Of a DNA stretch of 64,000 bases, positions 14,668 to 28,834 are shown piece by piece. Within the stretch, counting starts at the first letter, position 1, and every line of letters starts with the position of its first letter. This DNA comes from Chionis minor. Its lineage: Eukaryota; Chordata; Aves; Charadriiformes; Chionididae. The stretch is taken from assembly GCA_013398295.1 (NCBI GenBank), contig VZSF01001148.1:440985-504984 (forward strand), read 5' to 3'. The notes beneath the pieces are model-generated. The model had not been told where the DNA came from. It made no database searches and was given only the letters and a program-made list of their open reading frames with translations. Position numbers and translations under genes: made by a program.

Positions 14668-15412
14668 AGAATCATAGAATGTTAGGAGTTGGAAGGGACC
14701 TCTGGAGATCATCTAGTCCAACCACACTGCCAGAGCAGGTCCACCTACAGCAGATTGCACAGGATGGTGTCCAGGCGGGTTTGGAACGTCTCCAGCATCG
14801 GAGACTCCACCACCTCTCCTGGCAACCTGTTCCAGTGCTCTGTCACCCTCCAAGGAAAGAAGTTCCTCCTCATGTTCAGATGGAACTTCTTATATTCAAG
14901 TTTGTGCCCGTTACCTCTTGTCCTATCACTGGGCACCACCGAAAAAAGCCTGTCCCCCTCCTCCCGGCACCCTCCCTTTAAGTATTTGTAAACATTGATG
15001 AGATCCCCCCTCAGCCTTCTCTTCTCCAGACTAAACAGACCCAACTCCCTCAGCCTTTCCTCATGAGAAAGATGCTCCAGCCCCCTAATCATCTTTGTGG
15101 CTCTTTGCTGTACTTTCTCCAGCAGTTCCCTGTCCTTCTTAAACTGGGGATCCCAGAACTGGACACAGTACTCCACATGTGACCTCACCAGGGCAGAGTG
15201 GCGGGGGAGGATGACCTCCCTCGACCTGCTGGCCACACTCCTCTTGATGCACCCCAGGATGCCATTGGCCTTCTTGGCCACCAGGGCACATTGCTGGCTC
15301 ATGGCCATCCTATTGACCATCAGGACTCCCAGGTCTCTTTCTGTAGAGCTGCTTTCCACCAGGTCAGCCCCTAACCTGTACTGCTGCATGGGATTACTCC
15401 TCCCCAGGAGTC
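14668..15412 (-). mobile_element. CR1 LINE 3' fragment with open reverse-transcriptase C-terminus
   Basis: This is the longest CR1 copy in the window. Its 3' end, with the inverted octamer (AATCATAGAATG), is at the left. The minus strand is open for 214 codons (14745-15389), covering the end of the CR1 ORF2 reverse transcriptase: [20 protein letters not shown], the [11 protein letters not shown] block, [20 protein letters not shown] and [16 protein letters not shown] are recognisable. It lacks the polymerase active-site region and the endonuclease, so it cannot be autonomous. The absence of stops in 645 bp suggests a relatively young insertion. Its 3' region closely resembles the fragment at 17196. 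Confidence 0.95.
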
Positions 15413-17195
15413 TCTAAGTCCTTGTCCGCTCCAAATTTTGGAGTCTTTAACTTTGGTGAGATGTTAGGGCCTCACAATCCGCCACCCCATTCAGGGGAGG
15501 AGTCAAGTGGAAAAGTGGCTGTGGAAGCTTTACCTTTTCTAGTTCTTGCCAGGACACAAATCCTTCTGAGCACGTTTGAGGGTGCTCAGAAGTTTTTCTT
15601 ACTGATAGTTGTGTAAAAAAAAAACTATGGCTATTTCAGTTGTCAGTATTGCTAGTTGAGTCCCTTTAAGGATGATACAATTGCATTGCCCAAGAAAATG
15701 GAAGCCGCATAGATGCTAAAAAATTACTTAATTCCTTATGGAGACATACTGTACTGTAACAGCAACATGGGAAAAGTAAAGAAACAGAGCGAGGGCCCTT
15801 TAATTAAGCCACTGTGATCTTGCTTTTGAATTATTCAAGAGGGAGCCTTGGGCTGGAGGCAGAGTTTCTTTTGGTGCATTTATTTCAGTGCCGGTAACAG
15901 TATTAAAAGAAATGAAACATTTGGAGGAAAGTTGTTTGAATTGACTTAAAAGTACCACTAATTTTACAAACTAATAATCTCTCTTTTTTAGCTATGTGGA
16001 GTTTTTTTAATATGCTCTTGATTACTGTGTTCCTGTGATGCTATTTTCTGCTCCCTTTTGCTTAGTGTACTGTTGCATGCTGTATTTTAGAACAATATTT
16101 GTGAGGTAAGGTCATTTGATACAAAGAAATAAACAGTGTTTATTAGATTGTGCTGTCCCCTGAAATCTGAATCTAACAGTCAGAATATTGTTTTTATTCC
16201 AAAGATTGGTCTGAAGACAGGGAATGTTTTGCATTTCTTAGTAAAAAGGATTTTTATGGTAGGTTTTTCTTTAAAACATGTAGTTGCAACATCCTTAAAT
16301 AGTACTGTAACTGAACCAGTCTTTAGGGGTAGCTTTCAAAAGACTATTGTCTGCAGGATGCGTGACCCCAAGTGTATTTCAAGTGATTGACTTGTAAATA
16401 TTTTTTATGAAATAACACAATGGAGAAAGCAGTATTCTTCTTGGGTGATGGCTTCAGCATATTTCTTGGGTAGTTTTAGCTTTGCCTTACTACATAGCTT
16501 GGGCCATACTGTTTTCTTCAGCTGCTTCTTGTTGAATTTCTCCACCTGGTGCATCTGTGGCAGATGATTCTTGTATGTGTAGTTGGGGAGAATTAATTTA
16601 ACATTCTAATCTAGCAGCCTTCCTAATAACTCACGCTAACTTGTGCCACTGAACAAAATGGTCCTAAGAGATGAACTCCTTGAATTCCTAAGTTTGGCAG
16701 AGCGTTTGTTGAAGGGAAGGTATAGGCCAGCCTGGATGCTATAGGAAGACAGCAGGCATGGGAATTCAGGGATTTTTGTGTGGGGAGGCGAAGTGAACTA
16801 TCAGAACTGAGTAGCAACCATGTCTACTCATTGTTTGGACACTGAACTAAATCATATAAAGAAGATTTAGCTGAGGGATTGGCAAGGGCAGGGAGCTACG
16901 GGAAGCCAGCTGCACGCGAGGGCGATGCTTCATACGCTGCTCTGAGTTTGCTTTGTGTAAAGCCTGTAAAGCAGGCACTAGAAAGACTTTTTTTTGGAAG
17001 ACTGGTTGGATGGAAAACAGAGGAGTTTTTTTTGTCTTTGCCCCGAGGAGAGAACAAACCCCTTTGTTTTATTGTTATTTACATATTTGTATCTCTGAGA
17101 AAGAGACTAGAAACTTGATTTTTAACACTAGAAAAACTAGGAGTTTGCTTTACTGTTACTGCATTCATGATGGCAAGGAAGAACAAGATATAAGA

Positions 17196-17335
17196 ATGTC
17201 TCTGACTCTGGAGACATTCCAAACCCGCCTGGACACCATCCTATGCAACCTGTTCTAGGTGAACCTGCTCTGGCAGGGAGGGTTGGACCAGATGATCTCC
17301 AGAGGTCCCTTCCAATCCTGGTGATTCTGTGATGC
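17196..17335 (+). mobile_element. CR1 LINE 3' end, short fragment
   Basis: This fragment matches, in plus orientation, the last about 140 bp of the CR1 subfamily at 14668-15412: CTGGAGACATTCCAAACCCG, then TGCAACCTGTTCTAGGTG, then the 3' UTR TTGGACCAGATGATCTCCAG. The terminal octamers have decayed to GATTCTGTGATG. It is a 5'-truncated remnant. Confidence 0.93.
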
Positions 17336-20300
17336 TTTGGGTGATTTAAGCTAAAAGAGAGATCTCTGATTTTTTGTTTGCCTGCCTTTCTCTTAGGACA
17401 AAGCAAACTTGGAGTTGGGACAAGAAGGTCCTAATGAGCTATTGTATTTGTTTTTCCTTTTTGGCGTGTCAAGATTTCTGGATGTGAACACTAAGATCAA
17501 GACTTGCTTTAAAAGAGCAAATTCGCATGAAGCCAAATCTCTTTATGAACTGGACTCTTCTAATTGATTCACGTTGATCAATCCACTACATCATACTGTG
17601 TGTAACAAGCCCCCATATATGTATTTTACACAGTAATACACACTTGCAGAGGTAGATGTAAAATATCACTGTCCTCAATCCAGTATTTAAAATAGAAAGA
17701 TGATAAGGTGATGTTTGAAAACGTGGTGGCGTTGAGGGAAGAAAATGAGCCATAGGGTTTGTTTTTTAAAAAAGCTTTGACTTCTGTGGTAGCATGTAAT
17801 GTTAAGAAACAAATGAAAAAACTGCAGTTCAGGAGAGTATTAGTCAGCATGATTTATTAAGTCTTTTCATGTCTGGACAGAGGCATCGTGTCACAGTAGA
17901 AATATTTTTAATGGCTCAGAGGTAAAAAAAAAAAAAGAAAAAGAAAACATGTTTTCCAGGCAAAACACACATTTGGAAATAAAAATATTCAGTAAGTTAA
18001 ATTTGCCTCTGTGTTTACATTTAATTTCTTATAAACCTATACAGAAAGTGAAGGGATTCCTGTGCCTTAGCTTGATCCAGAAAGCTGGGGACAGTTTGCG
18101 TAAATCCTTTTAATGTAATTTTAAAGGAGCTTTGAACGTGACAAGTGTTTAAGTGAATTATGTTGATAGACAGGTTTCATTAATTAAAGTGATGTCATTT
18201 GGTGTCTTAAACAGTTGTCCTGATTTTTCATTCTGGGCAGTGTAATTGGAGGTCAACACGTGGTCTGCCTTACTTTGAAAGTAACCACTGTGCTCATTTT
18301 AAAAGGGTGATGTCAGTCCTTTTCACATCTGAATGTGTTAGTGAGCAAAGGAGGGGCATTTATTGCAATTTCTTGTCCTGGACATGGTGCTTACTGTGTT
18401 TGGAGCCAAGGGACTTTGCCCGGGACTTTCCGGTGAAGGGTCTGGTTGCCAGAGCCACTTGACCTCATGGTGTCACCTTCAGCAGAAACGCTGAATTCTG
18501 TCCTTATGGGAAACCTTTAAGAAAAAACAAAGAAACTGCAAAATAGTTGCAAAAAGGGTACCTCTGAACATTACAGGTGTTTTTTGTTTCTTACCTGGGC
18601 CTGCTTTTTGTCACGAGCGGCTGAATAAGGAGAAGGGGGGAGAAGGGACATGCGCGGTCCTTCCAGGTCCTCTCCCGGTGGCCAGGGGGATGCGTGGCAG
18701 CCATCTGCCCTCTGCCTGGCTCGAGGGTCAAGCGAGCAGGTAAAACAGGATGGGCATCTCTGTCCAGTCCAGGACACTTTCTGCCGTAAAGATGAAAGTC
18801 AAGAGGTTTGTAATCTCCCACCGGGTGTTGCTGCTGAGGTGAGATAACTGGCGAGATAACTAGGCTACCCACCTCCCCCCACTAACCTCTATTATCTTGC
18901 ATGCCTACCACAATACAACGATGAATAATTTTCTTTACTGCTCCGACAGATAAAGATAACCTCTCTTTGAGGTTAATTTGGCAGCTCTCTAGGCCTTCGA
19001 GTGAAGACGCTGCAAGCAGAGTGGTTTCTCGGCAGGTCCCTGCTGGTGCCAGGCAGAGTTTGAGGGAGCTGGGCTCCCCTCGCCTTCCCTGCCTCCCCCA
19101 GCTTCCACTGGAAGTCGTCATTCTCGTGCGACCCTGATGTATACTTGAGGATACTGGCAAAAAGTCCTTTAGAAACACTTGGTTTGGGGCTTTTTGACAG
19201 AACATTGATGTTTTCAGATATCTTTCCTGGCAGAACAAGCTGTAAGCCTTAATGCTCATTGGTTTTACACCAGACTTATTGTGGATGCGACGGTATATCC
19301 TAAATTGAGTTCAGAGCTGTCAACAAGCTCCAGTTGAGGCACTTTGCCAGTGTCTAGATTTGTCCCTTTATCCATCGCTATCAAGTCCTTCTGTATGAAG
19401 GTGGTGTTAAACTGGCTTTCATTTTGCTAAAGGTAGCAATGTTTTAAATAGATTTATATATTTGCATTTCTAGTTACCTGCGCTTTCCTCTTGAGTCTTG
19501 TTGATTTAAAAAATAACCACCCTGAGTTTCAGCTCTCAAAAGTGGCTTTATCATGAAAAATGTCAGTACAGAAAAGAGTTACCCAAGAAAAACAATTGGT
19601 CTTTGACTACATGCAGGAGAGCGCTCTATCGCGATCACCCCTTTGATAACCTTCTCTCCATGGACTGAGGTCACTACAGTATTAATTACCTTCCAGAGAT
19701 TGAATTCCTTTTATATTTCTTCTTTGGAGGCATTGGTAAACGTATCATGAAAAAGCATCTATTTCAACAGGCATGTAGTAGATGCCTCTGCAAGTGCCAG
19801 GAGTTTTAAAGGTGGCTTTGAAGTTGAAGAACTGAGCTGGGAGTTCCTGCCTGACTTGCAGAGGTATATCTTTTGTGATATGTAACTGAGAACAGGTAAA
19901 TAATTATCTTGGCACGAAGTAGTTTAATTATTTTAGGAGCTGTGTTTGAAAACAAAGCACTCATGCAGCACTTGACTGAAGAACTAGAAGAGTGATTTGC
20001 CCCCTTCCATTTTCTCTTTTTCCCTTCAGATAATAAGATTTTGATGAAGGGGCAGCTGGTAGCTGGGTTGTGGTGTGGGGTTTTTTTTTGTTTGTTTGTT
20101 TTTCATTGTTTTTTCCCTTAACTATTCTCAGTCAAGGGCACATCCCTTTTACTGCAGAACATGCTTGTTTCTACAAGTGTCCTTCTTAGATAAGAATGGT
20201 AAGACTTATCTGATGTGGTTGAAATAACCTAAAGTGCAAAATTATTTTATGTTAATTAAAAGTAAAGTAATAAGAGTTGGGAAGACTCTTCAAATACTTT

Positions 20301-23300
20301 AAATTATATATTTCTCTTTCAATGCATTTTTTTGAGTGTGCAAAGGAATTTCATTTCAAAAAGATGCTCAGCATTTGAAAGTGCAAGTAGCTTTCTGAAA
20401 ATATAACGAACTTTGTTTTTGCAATCAGAGATGGGCCAATGTGCATGGCTTTGCCTCTTTCTACAAGTAGCATATTCTGAAATAAGCAAGGTAACTGTTA
20501 GAACAGCCAAGCCTTGGAGAAGAAGAAGAAATTTTTCTGAATTTAGTTTATTAGCAAGAAAAGATCTCTCTTGCTCTGTATCTTTGAGTTCTTACCTTGT
20601 GTTGAGGTCTGTGTTACTCATTCTTTTTAGAAGCAAGGACTCATTCCTATCCCCCTCCAAGGAGTCATGATGTTAAAATAAAACTAATATATTTTAAGAT
20701 TGGTGCAAGAGGTCAGCCTTTAGATTGCACTAGAATCTTCACAGTTTCTTAATGATAAATAATGATTACATTTCATATGTATTCCTACAATTTCAGGACC
20801 TAAGATTTCAGGAAACCCACCAATTACTACAAGATGTATGATAATTTACTACAGTTGCCCACTCTAAATTTTCATATGGAGGCTGAAATCTTTTTAGCAA
20901 ATAGGAGTGCAAATGGACCAACAAAGCAGGGACTTGATGGAAAAAAAAAAAAGCTGTCGCGTCCTACGTGGTTTGGTCAGCTATGGCTTTGATCCAGATT
21001 TTCTTTATGTTCTTAATCAGAAAAGATTCCCAGCAGCTCAGTGGGCTTTGCATCGGCCTCAGATCTCCATCCGCAAAATAGGATTGGTAATTCCTAGGGT
21101 CTTACGGGTGAGAGAATACGTGCAGCATGGACTGCGAGGAGGCAACTGCTATGATGGAGCCCCTACAGTCACAACAGGCCCCGCGGTGCAGACCCAGTGC
21201 GGTTTGGGATACATGAAGTGGCCTTGAAAGCTTGACAGAGTGGTGGTTTTACCCCCGTTGCTGCCGTTGGCAAGAAATGCGTGGAGCCAAAGCAAAGCAC
21301 TAAAGCTGCCTTTCCCTCAAGTCTGAGCAGTCAGGGCAGTATAAACACCATCTGCACTCCCTACAGGTGGTTAATCCCACCTATGTACAGGGCGTATGTC
21401 AAACCCATTGACTCCAGATAATTCAATTTCTAGTAATTACCAGACTAGAGACAATTTCCAGGAATAGAGTGTGCAAAGAGGAGGACAACAAAGGGCTCCA
21501 CCACTTGAAACAGTGAATTGAGGAGAGATTAACACCTTTCAAGTTCTAACTTACTGGATATCTGTTCTCCTTGAATAAGCAAGGATATATACTTGAACCA
21601 GAATTACAGTATTTTCTTTTTCATCAATCAACTAATACATTAATCAATTGTGGGTTAAATAATTTTGTTCATACCTATTTTAGAGTGGTGTGTGTATGAA
21701 GTATTAAAATTTTTGTAACTGATACGCTTTATAAGACAGTGGCAATGTAGACTCAATGGCTGTAAATTTTAAGAGAATAATGTTAGGCGTACTTGCCTAG
21801 AAGAAGAGGAGGAAGAATTTTTCTGGAGGCCTTTTTCATTCAATCAGAGTTTCAAGACCTGATTTCCCTGACAAAGGTACTACAAATAAGGAGTATGGCA
21901 TGCATGAAGGAATGGAATAGGTTTCCATATGCTGAGAACTGATGAAAGCAGAACGCAACTGGTTAGAAGTTGCTGGGTTTATTCATTGGGAGTGGAGTTT
22001 AAAAGCTTGTTATGTTTAGTAATGCCGTTCGTTCGGTTATGCAGCTGGAAATCTGGCTTTTTGGATGGGAATAAAAAGTCATGCTTCAGGACAAAACATG
22101 AAAGCAAATTATTGTTATGCCTACTGAGAGAAGTTTCAGCGCTTTACATAAAAACAAACAAGCTACCCACACACATGCATTTTAAAGCTCTATTCGTGAC
22201 CTGTAAATTGCTGCCAAGGAGTGCGTGTTTTTATTTTAGTTGATATATATTAATTGGATTTTAAGTGGCTCATGAATAAAACTGCCTTATATTAATATAT
22301 TGTCTCTTATTTAGTAAGTATGCAAACGTCTGAATTGTTTAGTAATGAAATTGATGGACGTTGTTGAAAAACTGATAGAGAAACAACCTCTCTTCTGCAT
22401 CATTCTCCCCCTCTTTTTTTATGTGTGTCAGTGAGATTTGGTTTGTGATTGCAGAGTCATTCCCCACCACCTTCTGTTGCCTTTTGATAAAATTGTTTTC
22501 TTTTTTATTCTGTTTGAAAATGCTACTATTTTCTACTATTTTTCCAGAGACACTTTGGGTTTTTTTGGAGTGTAATGGCTGCTTTATATGCTCGTATGGA
22601 GGCTTGGGGAGAGGGGAAGAAAGAAGGGCATCTATCCTGCTCTCATTTTGTGCTCCACATGCCAATCATCCTGGTGCAAAACCAACCCTCGTCTCTTTTC
22701 TGCTGAACAGAAGTAGTATTTCCAGTAAGAAGGTGCCCTCCAGCCCTAAGGAGGGCCTGAGAAGCATGGCAGACAACCATAGAAAATGACATTACAGGGG
22801 TGCCACTCTGTGCTATCAGTTGTTCGGGTCTAAGTTATTTAATAAGGTAAAGGGTGGTTCCACAGCTTAATGGGCTGTTAGCTAAACAACTGCAGGTAGC
22901 CCCGTGAATGTGTACAGCCACTCCCCTTCTCCTTTAATTATGCAGTTTTATCGTGTTTCCCCATCTATGCCTCTGCTCCGCTTCTGAAGCTAGTTTTCTT
23001 ACTCAAATGCCTCCAACTCATTCTTCCCGCTGCTGCCCCTGCATGAAATGCGGATGTATGAGTGGTATGGATGAGAGCGGCTGAAATGTACACAGGACTG
23101 TTGCCTTGTTGTGGAGCAGAGAGCTTTAGAAGACTAACTAACTAGTTGCTAACTAGTGTTTTTGCTGTATGTTGCCCCGGTTGACAATTCATGTTAAAAG
23201 AATGGGAAAAATATAAATTGTAGGGTTTTGCCCTTGCTCATGAATAATCCCATTGATGTTCTGCTGAATAGTCAAAGAGCGAGAGCTGGTAAATTCAGAT

Positions 23301-23524
23301 TACTGCATATTTATATTATTAATTCCTCCATTATTCTGCTAAGAAACAACAGAGCACAGTTTCTCTGAAACTAAGACAGAATGCAGAATTGGTTTTCCTT
23401 TAATTGGCTCTTTTGAAACAAGCCTCTCCGGGAAGCAGGATGTTGTTAGCCCACTGCGTAGAGACAGTGTAACAATACACCTAACACATATTCCAGAAAC
23501 AGCTGTATGCCGGGGCTGCATTTG

Positions 23525-23541
23525 AGGGGCGGGGGGGGGGG
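23525..23541. repeat. Poly-G tract
   Basis: Seven-teen bases consist almost entirely of G (G's with one interrupting C at 23530). Low complexity, possible length error. Confidence 0.85.
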
Positions 23542-26500
23542 AAATAGCTAAATAACTTTGAAGAAGAAATGAGAAATTTTGCGAATGCAGTTTTAAAGAA
23601 GTCTGCACTAGCACATCAAATTAGTCAGTCATTGAAAAATTACTGTTAAAAGGTCCAGGGGAAATATCACCATCTCACAGAAACATTGGTTGACCTTTGT
23701 TTGAAGTCTATTTTGATAGTCAAGGTCTTCATTCTGTACTTAGAACAGTAATAAAGAGTAAGAATAGAGTTCACTGAACATGAACAATACAGGATTTGGC
23801 TTAAAAATTGAAATGCAGTCAGTAATGTACACTGTAGTTTGATTTTCATTTCTTAACACCCGTTTAAGTTTTAAATGCTTTCAAACGTGTTAGTAATTGT
23901 GTTAAATATTTGTAAGACTTGTTTCCCTAAATATAGTACCATATAAATGTAAGAGAATACAAACTGTCTTCACCTTTAATTGTTTGTCTTTGGAAAAGGT
24001 TCAAGTTTGTAAGTGAGGTGTTAGTCTCGCAGTTGCCGTCTGTTGAAATTGTATCAAGATTCTCATCAGTGCTTAAGTTCACTCTAATAGCATGGAAGAC
24101 TTCTTCAAATAGCTGTGAAATGTAAGATTTTAGGAAAGAAAATGAATTGCAGTGCTCAGCACCTCAAGGCAATCAGTACCCGGAGAAAACAGTGTCAGAA
24201 CAGATATTCTGTTTAGAAAAAAATATATGGAGGAAAGTCCTTTACTGTGCACCAGTTTCATCCTGAGCATTGTTGAATTGCTCAGGTTTTGCTTTGTATT
24301 TCTAAAAACAACTACAGCACTGCAGCCTTTCCCAAACACAGGCTATCCACATAAATCTTTCAACTTTACTTCCATGTTGACTTAAGTTTTGACTCAGGAG
24401 ACCATTTGCAAATGTTTGTTGGTCCATTTCTGTTTGACATTTAAGCATATTTATAACTAACTTGCTCAAGACCTTTAATCCTCAGAGTCTGCAAAGCAGA
24501 GGGTAGTTAACGATGATGAAGATTGTAGGATACAGACAACTGGACACTCCTTTAAGGATCAAGTTCTTATGCAAAGCACTGTTGTCAGTCCTTGCATCAT
24601 CTAATTCCCATTTGCAATTTTGGCTTTAATTTCAGCAGCTACATCTTTTCTTCTTTTTACAGTCCTGATAAGTGGGAACAAACCAAGGCCACTATTTCAT
24701 CAAATTGTACCTTTTATTGCTAAATGCAATAGCTTTGCTGCTGCATTTGGGTTTTCACATTAGAAAGGAAAATCTGTGAAGAAGGAATGTATTTGTGAAG
24801 CCGTTTTATGGGGAGGATCACTTAAACCATTAAATTCTGAACTTGTCCGCCTCAAAGCGATGAAAAATGTGATCAAAAGAACAAATACCAGTGCATGGGA
24901 AAGCCTTACCAGCTTGCTGGGAACACTTAAATAATGAGGTAGATGTGCTTGACACCAGCAAACTAGCAATTTGCCTCACTTTCCACAAAACCTACCTTTT
25001 CCTTGAAGTGTGTAAAACTAATTAGGAGCTCACATGTCAAGCCATTGGACATTCCATGGCACTTGCAAGTGATGATTTAAAAAATCCATTTAAAAAGTGA
25101 CAAAGCTTCGGCGGGTGGCTCCCTGGGAAGAGTAACTTCCTGTGAATACTTTCTGTGAATTTGTTTTGTGGATAAATAGCTAACTCTGCTCCCATCCCTT
25201 TTCTTTTACCGCAGTCTTACCTTGGTGGTATTCCCCTTAAGTCCTTTGTCAGAGGGAGCAGGTAGTCCTTGGCCCACTGCGGTTACAAGCGGCAGAGCCA
25301 GCGGCAAATCTCTGCTGGAAAGTTTGGGAAAAGCAGCTGTCAACTGGTAGGGAGCAGCTGAGCTGGCTCCGGGTGTCGTGAAAGCTGCCTCAAAACTTGC
25401 TCCGTGCGGAAGCGCCGTGTACTCTGCACAGTGGTGGTCCTAGCAGGTGGAAACATCTTAAAACTCATGTTGAAACACCACTTACTCCTCTGAATGGTCC
25501 ATCCCTTCACGTTATTCTGGGTAATAAAGCGAAGCAAAATGCTCGGTTGAGTTCTCCAAATACACAGGTATTATCTTGGTAAGATTTTTCTGGTAAGGCA
25601 GATGGCTCCTTCAAGTTCATACTCATAGGAATAAAACAATAATCACAAGGTCTAGTTTATCTGCACGGAGATAAAATCTTTTCAGAAGATAACGTTGGCT
25701 CAGGAAGGCATCTCAAACTGAGTTTTATTTTTTGAACCTGTTGCAGTACCATACTGCAAAGGATGAGGCAGATACCTAGTCCAGTTGCGCGTTCAGTGAT
25801 CTGTTGGTTAAAGTAATTTCTTCTTACTTAAGAAAAAGTATCTCTTTTAAGTCTATGTTAATACTCCAAGGCTTTCAAAACACTTAACAAGCCCGGCACT
25901 TGCAGGCTGGTACTTATGTTTTGCATAATATCAATAGCTTGTCTTTGTGTCCCATGGGAAAAAGAAATCCTTTTCTTTGTGGTGCATTCGTACAGGCCCT
26001 CTGCCCAAGATGACTGCAAGTGGAAACACTTTTTGTCTTGAAATCTGAATTCCATCAGACCAGGTGTTTTGATGAAGCTTCCACTATCTAGCTAGCCAAA
26101 AAGGTTTTGTAAAACCTGCTTGAATTCTAGTGGGTGAGTCAGTTGTATTTTTCGTAATTTTATGGAGCCCTTGATGGAATATATTCAAACAGATGCAGGA
26201 AATGCTCTTTGATCTCTTTGGATGGTTAAATTGTGATTTCTGTTAACCGCTGATTTGGCTTGGTGCCCTCTGTTTTCAAGTCAGTTGAGGATGAATTTGG
26301 ATAGAGGAGCTGGCAAGGCTATGGTATTTACATAATGCCTTTTTTTTTTTCTTTCCTGTGAAACCTGAATGTGGATGGAAACAGTCTCTAATCTTCTCAG
26401 TGATCTAAGCAAAGATTGAATGCTTTGGGTCAAGCTGGGCTATGGATAGGCTCAGTTAGGAAATAAAAATTGTAAAAAATCCCATCTCTTCACAGTGTTT

Positions 26501-28003
26501 GCAAATGGAAATACTTGCGGACCAAGCTAGTTAATGTTTCAGTAGTTAATAATATTTTTGATATTTCCCCAGTTTGTAAAGACCATATAATTTGTTTTCA
26601 GCTGTACTTTTTTGAGACTTCTTGGAAATGGAACAAACAGCCCTTGTATTAAGCTCTGGGCACTGTTCGCTTTCATTCCCCTTAGGATAGTTTTAAGTTG
26701 TATCATGAGGGATGAAAAGGCAAGTGTCAGAATAAGCAGTGTACAGAGGCTTTCGTTCTCGATGAACGCGGAATGGCTGGGAAAGACTGCAGACCTGATC
26801 TTAATCCTTCTTGCACCACAACCGCTATGACATGGTAAGAGGAGGAGGATTTCATTAGGTGGCTGTCCTTTCATATCTCAATTATTAAAACATTCTGGCT
26901 GTGATTTTTGTGGAGTGTTACAGTGACATAGCTTTTCAAACACTACTATCATAGAATTAAAGATGTGATTTAATTTTTTTTGTAAAAGTAGATAAATATC
27001 CTGAACTCATGCTAGAAGTAACATTTCATACTTGATTTGCCTTGCCTGCCTAGATTTTGCAGTATTTTTTCATGTAGAAGTTATAGTTTGTCAGGCGCTC
27101 TGAACAACGTGCAAGTACAATACATTACAATGGAGAGGGAAAAAAAAATCACTCTGTCCTCTTTGCATTTGCCTTTTTATTCAGGCTTACCTTCCCCAGT
27201 CCAAAAATTTATGCTAAGTCACTTGACTTAATGTTGCCACAAGGGGATTTTGTATGTAATGCATCTTCACATAATATAACATCACTCAGAGATTGATTTT
27301 TCAGAACATGAAAGTTAGTAGGAGCTGCTGGCTCTCTTTTAATATCTGCAGCCTAACGTTTACAAACCAAATGGTTAACTTTTTATGTGGTTGCTTTTAT
27401 AACTAAGTTTAGCAGCAGGTGTTAAATATTTTTTTTCTTTACTTTCTGTTCAATAATAAAATCAAGATTATATCCATCCCCTGCTTGAACTTGCCACTGC
27501 TGCATTTTATTAATTTTCTCAATATTTGATGCAAATTGCTTCTAATTAGTATGTTTCTAAATAAAGAAAAAAGCATTCTCAAAAACCTATGTGCAATCTG
27601 TATAATAATAAAATCTTATTCTCAGCTATGAACACTTGTTGCATTTTATGACCTTTTTGAAATTGCTGTTGTTATTATTCTTACAGTTATTCCTGTAAGT
27701 GGTGTATTTTAGAATCAAACCCTATTTATCTATGCTATAATTAATAGCCAGATGTAGCTTACTGAAAACATAGTAAAGTAGATGAGGACATGATTAGTTA
27801 CTGAGAGAAAGGAACACAAATTAACCATACTCAGAATCTGGTCTTTTAAATGTTCTGACTTTTTTGTTAAGTCAAGGGAAATATTTAATAGCTTCTACCT
27901 TTGTGGTAGGCATTGCCACTGTAGCACACATTAGAAATGCATCTGTTTTGATTTTTCTTCCTTTGCCTGCAAAGGAGATGATACGCTTTGTTAAAAAAGG
28001 AAG

Positions 28004-28085
28004 AAAAAAAAAAAGAAAGGAAAGGGGGGGGGGGGGAGGAAAAAAAAAAGGAAGAAAAAAAGAAAGGGGGGGGGGGGGGGGGGGG
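28004..28085. repeat. Purine-only A/G-rich tract ending in poly-G at gap edge
   Basis: The tract alternates A-rich (GGAAGAAAAAAAGAAAG) and G-rich runs and ends in a long poly-G directly at the assembly gap. Such tracts are hard to sequence and probably caused the break. The 24 bases at 28047-28070 recur exactly at 29125-29148 on the far side of the gap. Confidence 0.92.
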
Positions 28086-28834
28086 NNNNNNNNNNNNNNN
28101 NNNNNNNNNNNNNNNNNNNNNNNNNNNNNNNNNNNNNNNNNNNNNNNNNNNNNNNNNNNNNNNNNNNNNNNNNNNNNNNNNNNNNNNNNNNNNNNNNNNN
28201 NNNNNNNNNNNNNNNNNNNNNNNNNNNNNNNNNNNNNNNNNNNNNNNNNNNNNNNNNNNNNNNNNNNNNNNNNNNNNNNNNNNNNNNNNNNNNNNNNNNN
28301 NNNNNNNNNNNNNNNNNNNNNNNNNNNNNNNNNNNNNNNNNNNNNNNNNNNNNNNNNNNNNNNNNNNNNNNNNNNNNNNNNNNNNNNNNNNNNNNNNNNN
28401 NNNNNNNNNNNNNNNNNNNNNNNNNNNNNNNNNNNNNNNNNNNNNNNNNNNNNNNNNNNNNNNNNNNNNNNNNNNNNNNNNNNNNNNNNNNNNNNNNNNN
28501 NNNNNNNNNNNNNNNNNNNNNNNNNNNNNNNNNNNNNNNNNNNNNNNNNNNNNNNNNNNNNNNNNNNNNNNNNNNNNNNNNNNNNNNNNNNNNNNNNNNN
28601 NNNNNNNNNNNNNNNNNNNNNNNNNNNNNNNNNNNNNNNNNNNNNNNNNNNNNNNNNNNNNNNNNNNNNNNNNNNNNNNNNNNNNNNNNNNNNNNNNNNN
28701 NNNNNNNNNNNNNNNNNNNNNNNNNNNNNNNNNNNNNNNNNNNNNNNNNNNNNNNNNNNNNNNNNNNNNNNNNNNNNNNNNNNNNNNNNNNNNNNNNNNN
28801 NNNNNNNNNNNNNNNNNNNNNNNNNNNNNNNNNN
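28086..28834. other. Assembly gap (749 N)
   Basis: A run of undetermined bases. Any frame drawn across it is meaningless. The flanking repeats suggest that little or no real sequence is missing (see finding). Confidence 0.99.

Noticed and set aside
20907..21227. Open frame of 106 codons in a locally GC-richer part of the large intron
   Set aside because: No recognisable domain, no splice or promoter context, starts next to an A12 run, and lies inside SPIRE1. Most likely chance.
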